Shown here: in pieces, positions 36,753 to 45,389 of the stretch | Layout: every line of letters begins with the position of its first letter | Position numbering within the stretch: the stretch's first letter is position 1 | Assembly (NCBI RefSeq): GCF_000367945.1 | Contig: NZ_KB849179.1 | Location: 1,330,935-1,394,934, forward strand | DNA: 64,000 bases | From: Acinetobacter proteolyticus | GTDB lineage: Bacteria; Pseudomonadota; Gammaproteobacteria; Pseudomonadales; Moraxellaceae | Reading direction: 5' to 3' | Notes under the pieces: generated by a model | Database searches by the model: none | What the model saw: the letters and a program-made list of their open reading frames with translations, nothing else | Told to the model about the DNA's origin: nothing | Program-made: the position numbers and the translations under genes

Positions 36753-38006
36753 TTATTGACCCTCTATTTCTGAATACATTTCAATTTCTACGGGCGGCGC
36801 TATAAAAACTTGGGTGAGCTGTTGAGCAAAGCCAATCAGTCCAACAAATAACACTGCTGCGATCAGGAACATCGACTGTAAGCCCCAATAATGCCCCAGC
36901 CAGCCTCCGACCATACTGCCCAACAAGGCACCCGCAGGACCCGCCATCGCAGTCAAACCCGAAACTTTTGCCATGCCTAAGCGCTCACCGACATTGGCAA
37001 ACATGGTGAAATTGACAATATGCAGCATGGCGAGACCCAGCCCCAGAATCACAGCACCCACCCACAACAGTACGGAAATTTTAGGTATACCCAACATCAC
37101 AGATGCCACCGCAACAAAAGCAAATCCGGTTTGATAAAAGCGTTTTATTCCCCATCGTGCCAGTAAAGTTCCCGTCGTGAATAAGGCTACGACAAAGACA
37201 GCTCCCTGTAGTGTCACTAAACTGGCCGCAATGGTTTCACTCCAACCGTAGTCTTTGATTGCAATCACAATAATGAAGAAACCGTAGTAGGCCATGACTG
37301 CATTACTGGCCATCTCAATTAAACTGGTACGGCGTAGAGTCTGGTCTTGCTTTAATAAAACTAACTGCTTGGCAATCACGCTAATATTCAAAGCTTCCTG
37401 CTGCTGAGTGCTGTTGCTATTGGATGAGTTTCTGTCAAAAGCCAGAGGTGCAAACAAGACGGGCAATAAAAACAGAACCGCGATCCACCCAAAGGCGCCT
37501 GAGAAACCAGAACCATTTACCAAGCTCACTGCCATTAAAGGACCAACCAGAAAAAAACCCATCATATGTGTGCCTCTAAACCATCCCGCCTTAGCAGCAC
37601 CAATACTTTTTAAATGCTGCATATACACCGTGTTGAGCGAAACAAACCGCATTGGCATGCATAACCCAACCAAAAATGTAGCGAAAATCAGATACCAAAC
37701 CGTTGGATAAAATGGCACGGTGACATACACCACAGCCGCGCAAAAACTTCCTAGCGCAAACATTTTCTTTGGCCCATACCGTTGTACTAAAAGTCCGATT
37801 GGCAATCCGAAAAGTAAAATACCAAGACTCTGTACTGCAGCAATCAAGCCCATTTCAAACTCATTGGCTTGTAACTGTACGGCATATAAAGAGCTTACAA
37901 TTTTTGCAATCCCAATCCCTAAACCTGCACATAAGGCCAAGCCAATAAAGCCGAAGACAAAGCGCAATTGACCCAATTCAAGCTGAGCAACCGATTCCTG
38001 ACGCAT
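36753..38006 (-). CDS. MFS transporter
   Basis: This 417-residue protein has about 12 membrane segments and MFS-type loops (GLLVQRYGPKKMF after segment 2). The start at 38006 (MRQESVAQ) is chosen because AGGGA precedes it; longer frames start with TTG or lack a ribosome site. Embedded in the sulfur operon, it may export a desulfonated product or import a sulfur compound; the direction is unknown. Confidence 0.85.
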   Translation of the reverse strand: MRQESVAQLELGQLRFVFGFIGLALCAGLGIGIAKIVSSLYAVQLQANEFEMGLIAAVQSLGILLFGLPIGLLVQRYGPKKMFALGSFCAAVVYVTVPFYPTVWYLIFATFLVGLCMPMRFVSLNTVYMQHLKSIGAAKAGWFRGTHMMGFFLVGPLMAVSLVNGSGFSGAFGWIAVLFLLPVLFAPLAFDRNSSNSNSTQQQEALNISVIAKQLVLLKQDQTLRRTSLIEMASNAVMAYYGFFIIVIAIKDYGWSETIAASLVTLQGAVFVVALFTTGTLLARWGIKRFYQTGFAFVAVASVMLGIPKISVLLWVGAVILGLGLAMLHIVNFTMFANVGERLGMAKVSGLTAMAGPAGALLGSMVGGWLGHYWGLQSMFLIAAVLFVGLIGFAQQLTQVFIAPPVEIEMYSEIEGQ

Positions 38007-38043
38007 AACTGCATCCCTAAACATGCTAAATAAATAAACCAAC

Positions 38044-38069
38044 TGGCTAAAGGCTTCAGCCCTTAGCTC
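38044..38069 (-). terminator. Intra-operon hairpin between binding protein C and the MFS gene
   Basis: GCTAA-a-GGC and GCC-c-TTAGC form a stem with a TTCA loop, followed on the minus strand by TTGGTTTATTTATTT. It is likely a partial terminator or processing site that lowers expression of the downstream transporter genes. Confidence 0.55.
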
Positions 38070-38091
38070 AGTACAGAGATGAATTTATGAA

Positions 38092-39159
38092 TTACTTTTT
38101 ACGGTTGCCATTGACATCAAATTTTGGCCAGAAATTTTCCAGTTTCAGTTCTTGAATTGCCGTATTGAGATATTTCGGTTCAATCCAGGAATCCACATCC
38201 ACTGGACGGCGAATCAGTTTGTAATCAATCGATTGCTGGACTGATTTCTTCAAAGAGTTCACAGCATAATCATCAAAGTATGGTGAATTACGATCTTTCA
38301 GCGTGTAATCATCCCAGTCTTTTTTATAGTCAAGATAAGGCACGCCACTTTGCGCCCATAACTTGTACTGTGTATCACGATTCTTTTCATCCGAGCTCCA
38401 CACGTTATCCTTAATAAATGTGGTCACTACACGCTGTACAATTTGTGGATATTTCTTCTCGAAGTCTTCGCTGACCCACGCCACCAATGGCCCATTCAGG
38501 TTCGGGTCTTTACGTACTTCTAAAATTCGTTTTGCCACACCACGGGCTTCTAATGTCCAAGGACTGGTGATTAAACCATCAATATCACCTGTAGACAGTG
38601 AGGTTTGAGCTGAATAAAAGTCCTGACTAATCACACGGAAATCTTTTTCAGTGAAACCATATTTACGCAATAAACGACCAAGGATGAGCTGTTGGTTGGT
38701 GCCCTTAAATACAGAAATGGTTTTACCTTTTAAATCTGCTAGACTTTTCGCACTGGAATCAGATGGCACTGCAAAATAAACTGGACCAAAGCGCCCTGTC
38801 ACAAACAGCAGCTTGGATTTCAATCCTGTCGAGCGTCCAACAATTGAAGGTAAATCACCATGGCCAATACCAAAATCGACCTTTTTATTGGCTAAGGCTT
38901 CATTCAATGCAGGCCCTGCACCTGGAAAAAATGACCATTTCACCTTAATGCCATCTTTGGCAAATTCTTTTTCCAAAATGCCACGTAAGTTGGCGCTTGC
39001 ATAAGCACTTCCACCTACTTTTGGTTTTCCACCGACTCCAGCACCAGGCACTCCTAGTCGAATCTCAGTGGGATTGCTTTCAGCAAAAACCGAGAAACTG
39101 GTGGCAACCAGCACACCTGCTGCTGCACTAATCAATAAATGTTTAGTAAAAAGTTTCAT
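38092..39159 (-). CDS. Sulfonate-type ABC substrate-binding protein (C)
   Basis: This 355-residue protein has a Sec signal peptide (MKLFTKHLLISAAAGVLVAT then SVFAES) with no lipobox, so it is periplasmic and soluble, unlike A and B. The binding fold includes DFGIGHGDLPSIVGRSTGLK and ADLKGKTISVFKG. It is more distant from A and B than they are from each other. Longer in-frame starts (39174 ATG, 39180 TTG) exist. It directly follows the porin gene. Confidence 0.85.
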   Translation of the reverse strand: MKLFTKHLLISAAAGVLVATSFSVFAESNPTEIRLGVPGAGVGGKPKVGGSAYASANLRGILEKEFAKDGIKVKWSFFPGAGPALNEALANKKVDFGIGHGDLPSIVGRSTGLKSKLLFVTGRFGPVYFAVPSDSSAKSLADLKGKTISVFKGTNQQLILGRLLRKYGFTEKDFRVISQDFYSAQTSLSTGDIDGLITSPWTLEARGVAKRILEVRKDPNLNGPLVAWVSEDFEKKYPQIVQRVVTTFIKDNVWSSDEKNRDTQYKLWAQSGVPYLDYKKDWDDYTLKDRNSPYFDDYAVNSLKKSVQQSIDYKLIRRPVDVDSWIEPKYLNTAIQELKLENFWPKFDVNGNRKK

Positions 39160-39183
39160 TGTGTCATTACTCATATTCAAAAA

Positions 39184-40680
39184 TTAAAAGGTGTATTGGA
39201 ATTGCGCTTGCACTTCGGAGAAGTCTTTTTGCGCTGCTGTCTCGTGGTCATAACTCCAGCGATTCAGTCCTAATTGGAATTTGGTGGTTTGCGCGAAGAA
39301 GAAATTTAGGCCCAAGGTATGAATATCGACTTTGCCAAGTCCATGCCCTGCAATACCGATCACATCTGCGCCTTTATTTGGGTTATAGCTATCATAGCGA
39401 TAGAAGCTCTGAATCGATTTCGGCCAGAAATCATCAAACTTGGCGACCGATTTCACACTGTTATAAAATTGATCACCAAAGGTATAAAACAGGGTTGCAG
39501 TATGCCCTTCAGCCTTAACTTCAGCGGTTGAGCCTGTCGCAGTGGCATAATCACTAAGTCCTTTGACATATTCATAAGTCACGCCAAACGGTGCATGGTT
39601 ATAGTAAATATCGAAGCCCAGACGATCATTGCGACCATTACCATCAAGGACATTCGTCCCCGCGATTACATTCTTGCTGCCTTTGAGATAAGAGGCTCCA
39701 AATTTCAGCTCACGGAACCAACTGGCATAATCAACAGGTAAGGTAAATGCGACCCGTCCGATATAATCCTTCTTATCATTGTCATCGACTTTATTGGTAC
39801 CATTGCCATTGACCACACCGAGTGCATATTCAAATAACGGTGCTCGATAGTTTGATGAATAATCAACAAATGGTTTGACATCACCACGAACTATCAGACC
39901 TGTCTGGCGATTGAATAAGCCCAATTGTGCAAGCCCTGTAGCAACATTAATCGTTGGACGTAAATCCTCAGGGGATTGTGGATCTAGACCAAATGGAATC
40001 AGTTGCTGACCAAAGGTTACATTCAACCGAGGAACTTCTGGTCCGCCATTGGTTGAAGTAAAGTTATAGCGTAAAAAAGCATCTGCCAGATTCAGGTCAC
40101 TGGCACTGCCTGCTGCCCCAACACGTTTGCCATAACTAAAAGAAAGTTGGTAATCGAGATTTTTCCCTTCCTTATAGTCTTTGTATAAATTTCCTCTGAC
40201 CCCAAATAAAGCAGTTGGTACATCAAAAGTATTACGACGTGGTGTCACTGGTGCTGGATTGCCAGAAGCTGTATCTTGACTCTGTGCCTGTGCCCGAACT
40301 TGAACGGTTCCATATAAAGTCGCATCTCGTGTCGACTTCACCGAGGTCCGCTCATATTGACGAGACTGATCATATTTGTAGTTTTCCAGATCACTTCGGA
40401 AACCCGCTAACTCACTTTGGGTGGCAAAGCTATGTTCCGTATTTTCGTCCTGAGCATCGGCCGATGCATCGTCTTGAGCTGCAAGTTGTGCTGTCTCGCT
40501 CGCCTCCGTTGAAGCTTGCTTCTTTTGCTTTAATGCATTGACCTGCTGCTGTAGAGCGGTCAATTGCGCCTGTAATTGCGCTAATGTGGTATCAATATCT
40601 TCTGCTGCCTGAGCTGTGCCGCTTCCCAAAAGTGTTGCCATGCTCAAAGCAATCGATAAAGAGAGATAATGTTTTTTCAC
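39184..40680 (-). CDS. DcaP-like outer-membrane porin
   Basis: This 498-residue protein has a signal peptide (ending GSGTAQA), a coiled N-terminal stretch (TTLAQLQAQLTALQQQVNAL) and a beta-barrel ending in Phe (FQYTF). This matches DcaP-type porins, which in Acinetobacter form trimers selective for negatively charged solutes. As the first gene of the sulfur operon it probably admits anionic organosulfur compounds. A GTG start at 40680 is chosen because AGGGG precedes it and the signal peptide then begins at once. Confidence 0.86.
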   Translation of the reverse strand: MKKHYLSLSIALSMATLLGSGTAQAAEDIDTTLAQLQAQLTALQQQVNALKQKKQASTEASETAQLAAQDDASADAQDENTEHSFATQSELAGFRSDLENYKYDQSRQYERTSVKSTRDATLYGTVQVRAQAQSQDTASGNPAPVTPRRNTFDVPTALFGVRGNLYKDYKEGKNLDYQLSFSYGKRVGAAGSASDLNLADAFLRYNFTSTNGGPEVPRLNVTFGQQLIPFGLDPQSPEDLRPTINVATGLAQLGLFNRQTGLIVRGDVKPFVDYSSNYRAPLFEYALGVVNGNGTNKVDDNDKKDYIGRVAFTLPVDYASWFRELKFGASYLKGSKNVIAGTNVLDGNGRNDRLGFDIYYNHAPFGVTYEYVKGLSDYATATGSTAEVKAEGHTATLFYTFGDQFYNSVKSVAKFDDFWPKSIQSFYRYDSYNPNKGADVIGIAGHGLGKVDIHTLGLNFFFAQTTKFQLGLNRWSYDHETAAQKDFSEVQAQFQYTF

Positions 40681-40886
40681 CAATAAAACCCCTAAAACTA
40701 AAATCATAAAATTTGAGTCAAAAAATCCTGTGTGTGACTGAATAAGCAATCACACCGAAAAAAATCCCAACGAAATAAATTAGAAAATGAGAGAGAAATT
40801 AACTTTCCATACAACAACGCAATATCATTACCCTGAACTCCTAAGCCTTAGCCAAAATCAATTGATGATTCATATACAATGGTATT

Positions 40887-40902
40887 TGCAAGCGTCATGC
40901 CA
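40887..40902 (-). promoter_or_regulatory. Sigma-54 (-24/-12) promoter of the porin operon
   Basis: The minus strand reads TGGCATGACGCTTGCA. GG and GC are separated by ten bases, as RpoN requires, and it differs from TGGCAC-N5-TTGCA at one position. Confidence 0.75.
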
Positions 40903-40964
40903 AAATATAAATAATTGTTTTATAACAATATTTAAAAATAAGTCTCATATTTTTCTGTTGATCA

Positions 40965-40984
40965 GGTGTTGTAAATTCAACACC
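40965..40984. promoter_or_regulatory. Upstream activating sequence for the sigma-54 activator (site 1)
   Basis: GGTGTTG and CAACACC are perfect 7-base arms around TAAATT, 63 bases upstream of the -24 box. The same arms recur at 43788. Confidence 0.7.
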
Positions 40985-41071
40985 CTGCTTATCCAAAAAC
41001 ATCATATTTAAATGTTTTTATTTCTTATTTTTAGATATAGAGATCATGTTGCAATATTTTAATCCCTCAAT

Positions 41072-41102
41072 AAAAAAAGACAGTTGGATTGACTCAACTG
41101 TC
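41072..41102 (-). terminator. Terminator of the aldo/keto reductase gene
   Basis: GACAGTTG and CAACTGTC form a stem with an 8-base loop and seven T residues on the minus strand. Confidence 0.85.
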
Positions 41103-41144
41103 CTGAACAAAATGAAAATTAAATTGTAGGAGATGATCTATACC

Positions 41145-42194
41145 TTAAGGTGCGGGATTAGGATGGGCTTGATGGATTTGCTCGATTCCCTGAATGACCT
41201 CATCAGGTAACTTTAGGTCAATACTCTCAATATTGGTTTTCAGTTGGGTTAAATTGGTTGCTCCAATAATATTACTGGTGACAAAACGGCGACTGTTCAC
41301 ATAGGCCAAAGCCAATTGGGCAGGATCTAAATCATATTGTTTAGCCAATGCCACATAACGACGAATCGCATCTTCAGAGGCTTGCCCTTTATAACGAGCA
41401 AAGCGTTCCCAAAGGGTTAAACGTGCGCCTGCTGGTTGTGCACCATCTAAATATTTACCCGTCAATGCACCAAATGCCAACGGTGAATAAGCCAGTAATC
41501 CTACCTGCTCACGGATCGCAATTTCGGCATTGCCAATTTCAAAACTACGGTTCAATAAGTTATATGGATTTTGGATAGAAACGACCCGCGCTAAGCCCAA
41601 TGTTTCGGAATACTTTAAAAACTGACTCACGCCCCAGGGTGTTTCATTGGATAGACCAATATGGCGAATTTTACCTGCTTGAATCAGATCAGACATAACG
41701 GTCAAGGTTTCTAAAATTGGAACTGTGTCTTCATTTTCAACATGTGTATAGCCCAATTCGCCGAAATGATTGGTGCTACGATCAGGCCAGTGCAGTTGAT
41801 ATAGATCAATATAGTCCGTCTGTAAACGTTTCAGACTATCATGTAACGCAGTTTCAATATTGATTCGATCCAACTTGGTTTGACCCGAACGAAAATGCGA
41901 GGCTTGGGTTAATTTCCCTGAACGGCCTACCACTTTACTTGCAATCAATACCTGCTCTCGTTTCTGTGACTGCTTTAACCATGTGCCAATATATTGTTCA
42001 GTTAAGCCTTGTGTTTCAGGCTTAGGTGGAACTGGATACATTTCTGCGGTATCAATCAGATTTACCCCACGCTCCACTGCATAATCCAACTGCTCATGCG
42101 CTTCGGATTCAGAATTCTGTTCACCCCAAGTCATGGTGCCTAGGGCGATGACACTGACATCGATATCGGTTTGACCTAATTTTCTATATTGCAT
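41145..42194 (-). CDS. Aldo/keto reductase (Tas-like)
   Basis: This 349-residue protein has the AKR tetrad: Asp and Tyr in LIDTAEMYPVPP, Lys in LIASKVVGRSG and His in DLYQLHWPDRST. A GLSNETPWGV block and a late IIGATNLTQLKTNI segment place it with Tas-type enzymes. It likely reduces an aldehyde or ketone with NADPH. It follows the monooxygenase gene on the same strand and may act on its product. Confidence 0.9.
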   Translation of the reverse strand: MQYRKLGQTDIDVSVIALGTMTWGEQNSESEAHEQLDYAVERGVNLIDTAEMYPVPPKPETQGLTEQYIGTWLKQSQKREQVLIASKVVGRSGKLTQASHFRSGQTKLDRINIETALHDSLKRLQTDYIDLYQLHWPDRSTNHFGELGYTHVENEDTVPILETLTVMSDLIQAGKIRHIGLSNETPWGVSQFLKYSETLGLARVVSIQNPYNLLNRSFEIGNAEIAIREQVGLLAYSPLAFGALTGKYLDGAQPAGARLTLWERFARYKGQASEDAIRRYVALAKQYDLDPAQLALAYVNSRRFVTSNIIGATNLTQLKTNIESIDLKLPDEVIQGIEQIHQAHPNPAP

Positions 42195-42283
42195 TTTTCA
42201 CTCAATTCAATTGTGATGACACAAGAGTGACGCTTAAAAGTCACCCTTGTTACTTTGATTCATGCTTCAGTTTTAACATGATT

Positions 42284-43639
42284 TTAACTGGCTTTGTTTT
42301 TTTCAGCTTGTCGAGCAATGACATATTGATTTTCTGGACGTGCCAAGCCTAGGTTTTCACGTAAAGTCGTGCCTTCATATTCAGTACGGAATAGACCACG
42401 ACGTTGTAGCTCAGGCACAATCAACTCGACAAAATCATTTAAGCCCGCAGGTGTACTTGGGGGTAAAATATTGAAACCATCCGCGGCTTCATTTTCAAAC
42501 CATTGTTGTAATTGATCGACAATCTGCTCAGGGGTACCAATCAGTTGCCAATGTCCACGTGCACCCGCCACCCATTCATATAGCTGACGGATACTGAAAT
42601 TGTTTTTCTTGGCAATGTCTGCAATTAAAGCAGGACGACTCACCATACCTTGGCCTTCACTCAATTCTGGGAATGGGCCATCCAGATCATAGCCTGAAAA
42701 ATCAAAGCCTCCGCTTAAACCACTCAATAAGGCAAGCCCTGCTTCTGGATGAATCAAGTCAGTGAGTTGTTGGTATTTGGCACGCGCTTCTTCTTCAGTA
42801 CGACCCACAAATGCAGAAACCCCCGGCAAGATCAAAAGCTCATCGGTTGAACGTCCATATTTGGCCAAACGACTTTTTACATCACGATAAAATTCTTGTG
42901 CATCTTCCAGCTTTTGATTGGCTGTAAAAATCACTTCAGCATAACGGGCAGCCAAATCACGTCCTGGCCCTGACTGCCCCGCTTGTACAATCACAGGATA
43001 ACCTTGGGGTGCACGAGGCACATTCAAGGCACCTTTCACCGCATAGTATTTACCTTTGTGATTTGGGTTATGTACTTTCTCAGGGTCATAAAACACACCT
43101 GATGCCTTATCATGGATAAATGCATCATCTTCCCAGCTGTCCCACAGTTTTTTAATCAAATCGACATATTCCTGTGCACGCTCATAACGCTCAGCATGTG
43201 GAATCTGTTGCTCATAACCAAAATTGGCCGCAGCTGCTTCCGAAGCAGAAGTCACCACATTCCAGCCCGCACGACCATGACTAAGATGATCCAGCGAAGC
43301 AAACTTACGAGCCAATAAATACGGTTCCTCATAAGTGGTGGATGCCGTGGCGATAAAACCGATATGCTTGGTCACCGTAGATAAAGCAGCAAACAAAGTA
43401 ACAGGTTCAAAGCCCGCCACTTTATCGCTATAGCCATTTTTTTCTGCTTGTCCAAAATTAACTGCTAAACCATCAGCCAAGAAATAGGCATCAAACAAGC
43501 CTTTTTCCGCCAGTTGGACTTGCTCTTTAATAAAGTCAAAATCAACTGCTTTGCTCGGTTGAGACTCAGGATGTCGCCATGCAGCAACGTGTTGCCCAGT
43601 GGCTGGGATAAATGCACCTAATCGAATTTTTCTACTCAT
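42284..43639 (-). CDS. NtaA/DmoA-family FMN-dependent monooxygenase
   Basis: This 451-residue luciferase-like protein has HGRAGWNVVTSASEAAAANFG (in pieces), the typical NtaA/SnaA/DszA block, and QAGQSGPGRDLAARYAEVIF. Relatives cleave C-S or C-N bonds using reduced FMN: dimethyl sulfide monooxygenase DmoA, dibenzothiophene-sulfone monooxygenase DszA and nitrilotriacetate monooxygenase NtaA. The sulfur context favours an organosulfur substrate. GGAG precedes the ATG at 43639; an in-frame TTG four codons upstream is unlikely. No FMN reductase gene is adjacent. Confidence 0.88.
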   Translation of the reverse strand: MSRKIRLGAFIPATGQHVAAWRHPESQPSKAVDFDFIKEQVQLAEKGLFDAYFLADGLAVNFGQAEKNGYSDKVAGFEPVTLFAALSTVTKHIGFIATASTTYEEPYLLARKFASLDHLSHGRAGWNVVTSASEAAAANFGYEQQIPHAERYERAQEYVDLIKKLWDSWEDDAFIHDKASGVFYDPEKVHNPNHKGKYYAVKGALNVPRAPQGYPVIVQAGQSGPGRDLAARYAEVIFTANQKLEDAQEFYRDVKSRLAKYGRSTDELLILPGVSAFVGRTEEEARAKYQQLTDLIHPEAGLALLSGLSGGFDFSGYDLDGPFPELSEGQGMVSRPALIADIAKKNNFSIRQLYEWVAGARGHWQLIGTPEQIVDQLQQWFENEAADGFNILPPSTPAGLNDFVELIVPELQRRGLFRTEYEGTTLRENLGLARPENQYVIARQAEKNKAS

Positions 43640-43690
43640 GTTCAGCTCCAAATTTGTTATTCAACACAATTCATCTTTCACTGTGGTTAA

Positions 43691-43706
43691 TACAAATTGA
43701 ATGCCA
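43691..43706 (-). promoter_or_regulatory. Probable sigma-54 promoter of the monooxygenase operon
   Basis: The minus strand reads TGGCATTCAATTTGTA. The -24 half is identical to the porin promoter and the spacing is right, but the -12 dinucleotide is GT instead of GC. It lies about 50 bases upstream of the start codon. Confidence 0.5.
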
Positions 43707-43787
43707 GATTTTTTATTTATGAATATCAATTAATTAAAAAATATTAATTTTAGCTATGTTTCAGCAACAGCATGATTCTGTTGAGGG

Positions 43788-43807
43788 GGTGGTTGTAAAT
43801 CAACACC
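43788..43807. promoter_or_regulatory. Upstream activating sequence for the sigma-54 activator (site 2)
   Basis: The site shares GGTG at the left end, CAACACC at the right end and TAAAT in the centre with 40965-40984. GTTG-TAAAT-CAAC is a perfect core. It lies 82 bases upstream of the -24 box. Confidence 0.55.
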
Positions 43808-43828
43808 TCAGCTTTGATTCAAAGCTGA
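43808..43828. repeat. Strong hairpin after adeS
   Basis: TCAGCTTTG and CAAAGCTGA are perfect 9-base arms with an ATT loop. On the minus strand no T-run follows, so it is either a non-canonical adeS terminator or part of the neighbouring control site. Confidence 0.6.
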
Positions 43829-43875
43829 TATTTATTAGAGCGATGATACGATAATAATCGCATAAATCATCTAGA

Positions 43876-44946
43876 TTAAGCCTGAAGAGGAAGATGGATC
43901 GAAAACACACTATGATGATTTGGGTTGCTATATTCAATTGTACCTTTATGTGCAACCACAATCGCATGCACAACCGCTAAACCGAGACCAGTCCCCCCCA
44001 ATTCTTTATTTCTAGATTGTTCCAATCTAAAGAACGGGCTAAATAAGTCTTGTTGGTACTGTTCTGCAATACCAGGACCTTCATCTGCAATTTGTATAAT
44101 CCATTGATCTGAGATTAGCTTTGAGGAAATTGTTAATCTACCCGCATTGGCATAGCGAATTGCATTTTCGATCAAGGCAATCAAAATCTGTTCAAGTCTT
44201 CGACTGTCACAATGGATGGGGGTCTCTATCACATCGAATACTGGGACAATCTGGGCTTTTTCCAAGCGATCTTCAAATAGCTTGATTACTTTTTCAGTCA
44301 ATGATTTTAGATCGACCCACTCATAATTTAATCTGAGCTGCTGATTTTCAACCAAACTCAAAGTACGCAAATCCTCGACCAAATGGGATAAACCCTCCAC
44401 CTGATTGAGTAAGCTTTTAAATAGTGCCTCATCAGGCTGAAACACCCCATCTAAAACGCCTTGTAAACGGCCTTGCAAAATCGTGATTGGGGTTCTTAGT
44501 TCATGTGCGATTGCTGCATTCCACACTTGTGCATTTTCAACAGAACTCTCCAGTTGCTGCGCCATATGGTTAAAATTATGCATTAACTCTGCAATTTCAG
44601 TGGAATGAATTTGGCTATCATCCGCACGTGCGGAAAGATCTCCCTGACTGATTTTTTTCGCAGCGTCCGCCAAGAAATTAATCGGCTTAATAAAACGCTG
44701 GGCCAGATGCATCCCAATAATAATGGAAATGATACCACCACAAAAAATCACCGTAGATAACCAAATCCAGTCGACAAAGTGAAATTCGGTCCAATCTTCC
44801 TGTAAGGAGCTTAACGTGATCCAACCCACATCAATGGCATAGTTATAAATAAAATAACCAAGTAAAATAGAAAAAAGCGTCACGCTTAAGTTCACAATAC
44901 TTAATGCGACAAACAACTGTTTACTAATACCTGACTTATTCTTCAT
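43876..44946 (-). CDS. adeS: Sensor histidine kinase AdeS
   Basis: This 356-residue kinase has two membrane segments (about 11-35 and 60-82), a HAMP region, the phospho-acceptor AHELRTPIT (His148) and ATP-binding blocks NAIRYA, DEGPGI and GTGLGLAVV. It matches my memory of A. baumannii AdeS, where the histidine is at 149. It phosphorylates AdeR to control adeABC efflux. Unlike the usual adeRS operon, adeS is split from adeR here by an opposite-strand gene and has its own upstream control region. GGAAA precedes the start. Confidence 0.88.
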   Translation of the reverse strand: MKNKSGISKQLFVALSIVNLSVTLFSILLGYFIYNYAIDVGWITLSSLQEDWTEFHFVDWIWLSTVIFCGGIISIIIGMHLAQRFIKPINFLADAAKKISQGDLSARADDSQIHSTEIAELMHNFNHMAQQLESSVENAQVWNAAIAHELRTPITILQGRLQGVLDGVFQPDEALFKSLLNQVEGLSHLVEDLRTLSLVENQQLRLNYEWVDLKSLTEKVIKLFEDRLEKAQIVPVFDVIETPIHCDSRRLEQILIALIENAIRYANAGRLTISSKLISDQWIIQIADEGPGIAEQYQQDLFSPFFRLEQSRNKELGGTGLGLAVVHAIVVAHKGTIEYSNPNHHSVFSIHLPLQA

Positions 44947-44981
44947 TGGATTTTTCCAATCAATCGATCTAACTTTTTCAC

Positions 44982-45040
44982 ATGATACGCTGATTTTTTT
45001 AGTGATTTACACACTTTTTCCACACTTTAGAGATCATAGC
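44982..45040. promoter_or_regulatory. Second copy of the AdeR-box control region (adeS / small gene)
   Basis: This stretch aligns without gaps to 46152-46210; over the 60 bases from 44981 and 46151, 47 are identical. It includes the AdeR direct-repeat element (ACACTTTTTCCACACTTT). It lies between adeS (minus) and the 45094 gene (plus), so it probably serves both. Confidence 0.7.
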
Positions 45041-45093
45041 TCCTTAAATCTTTCCAAAAATAACAGAATCAAAATTTTATTCATGTGAAGCAA

Positions 45094-45366
45094 ATGTCTA
45101 ATCCAAAACTCAATTTACGTAAAAAAATTGGCTTCGTTCTGTTGAGCATTGTCATCGCTTACTGGCTTGCCTTTCCCATCATTCCATTCTTAGACATTCC
45201 TCATAAAGCGTTGATCATGACAGCAATGGCGATTGGGGGTGAAATTCTGCTGTTGATCGTGATTGCTCTATTAGGTAAAGAATATTGGGCCAAAATCAAA
45301 AATGGATTAAAACGCTTGTTTGCCTCTCGCAGATTACAGAAAACAGAGTCTGATCACTTAAATTAA
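45094..45366 (+). CDS. Small two-segment membrane protein ('transporter suffix' type)
   Basis: This 90-residue protein has two hydrophobic segments (IGFVLLSIVIAYWLAFPIIPF and ALIMTAMAIGGEILLLIVIALLG, in parts) and a basic C-terminus. It resembles what is annotated as transporter suffix domain protein. It sits on the plus strand between adeS and adeR, under a copy of the AdeR control region, and its end lies 23 bases from the adeR stop. An in-frame GTG nine bases upstream is an alternative start. A role with the efflux pump or AdeS is inference. Confidence 0.7.
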   Translation: MSNPKLNLRKKIGFVLLSIVIAYWLAFPIIPFLDIPHKALIMTAMAIGGEILLLIVIALLGKEYWAKIKNGLKRLFASRRLQKTESDHLN

Positions 45367-45389
45367 AGTCATTAGCCTTCAAAATATGC

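Larger units (their letters stand above)
40681..41144. other. Intergenic control region of the porin operon (464 bases)
   Basis: No gene is supported here. From right to left it holds the AKR terminator (41072-41102), an inverted repeat (40965-40984), a sigma-54 promoter (40887-40902) and about 195 bases of likely leader before the porin start. Confidence 0.7.

Noticed and set aside
40787..41011. 74-codon plus-strand frame in the porin control region
   Set aside because: It crosses the sigma-54 promoter and upstream site, has low-complexity sequence and no recognisable domain.
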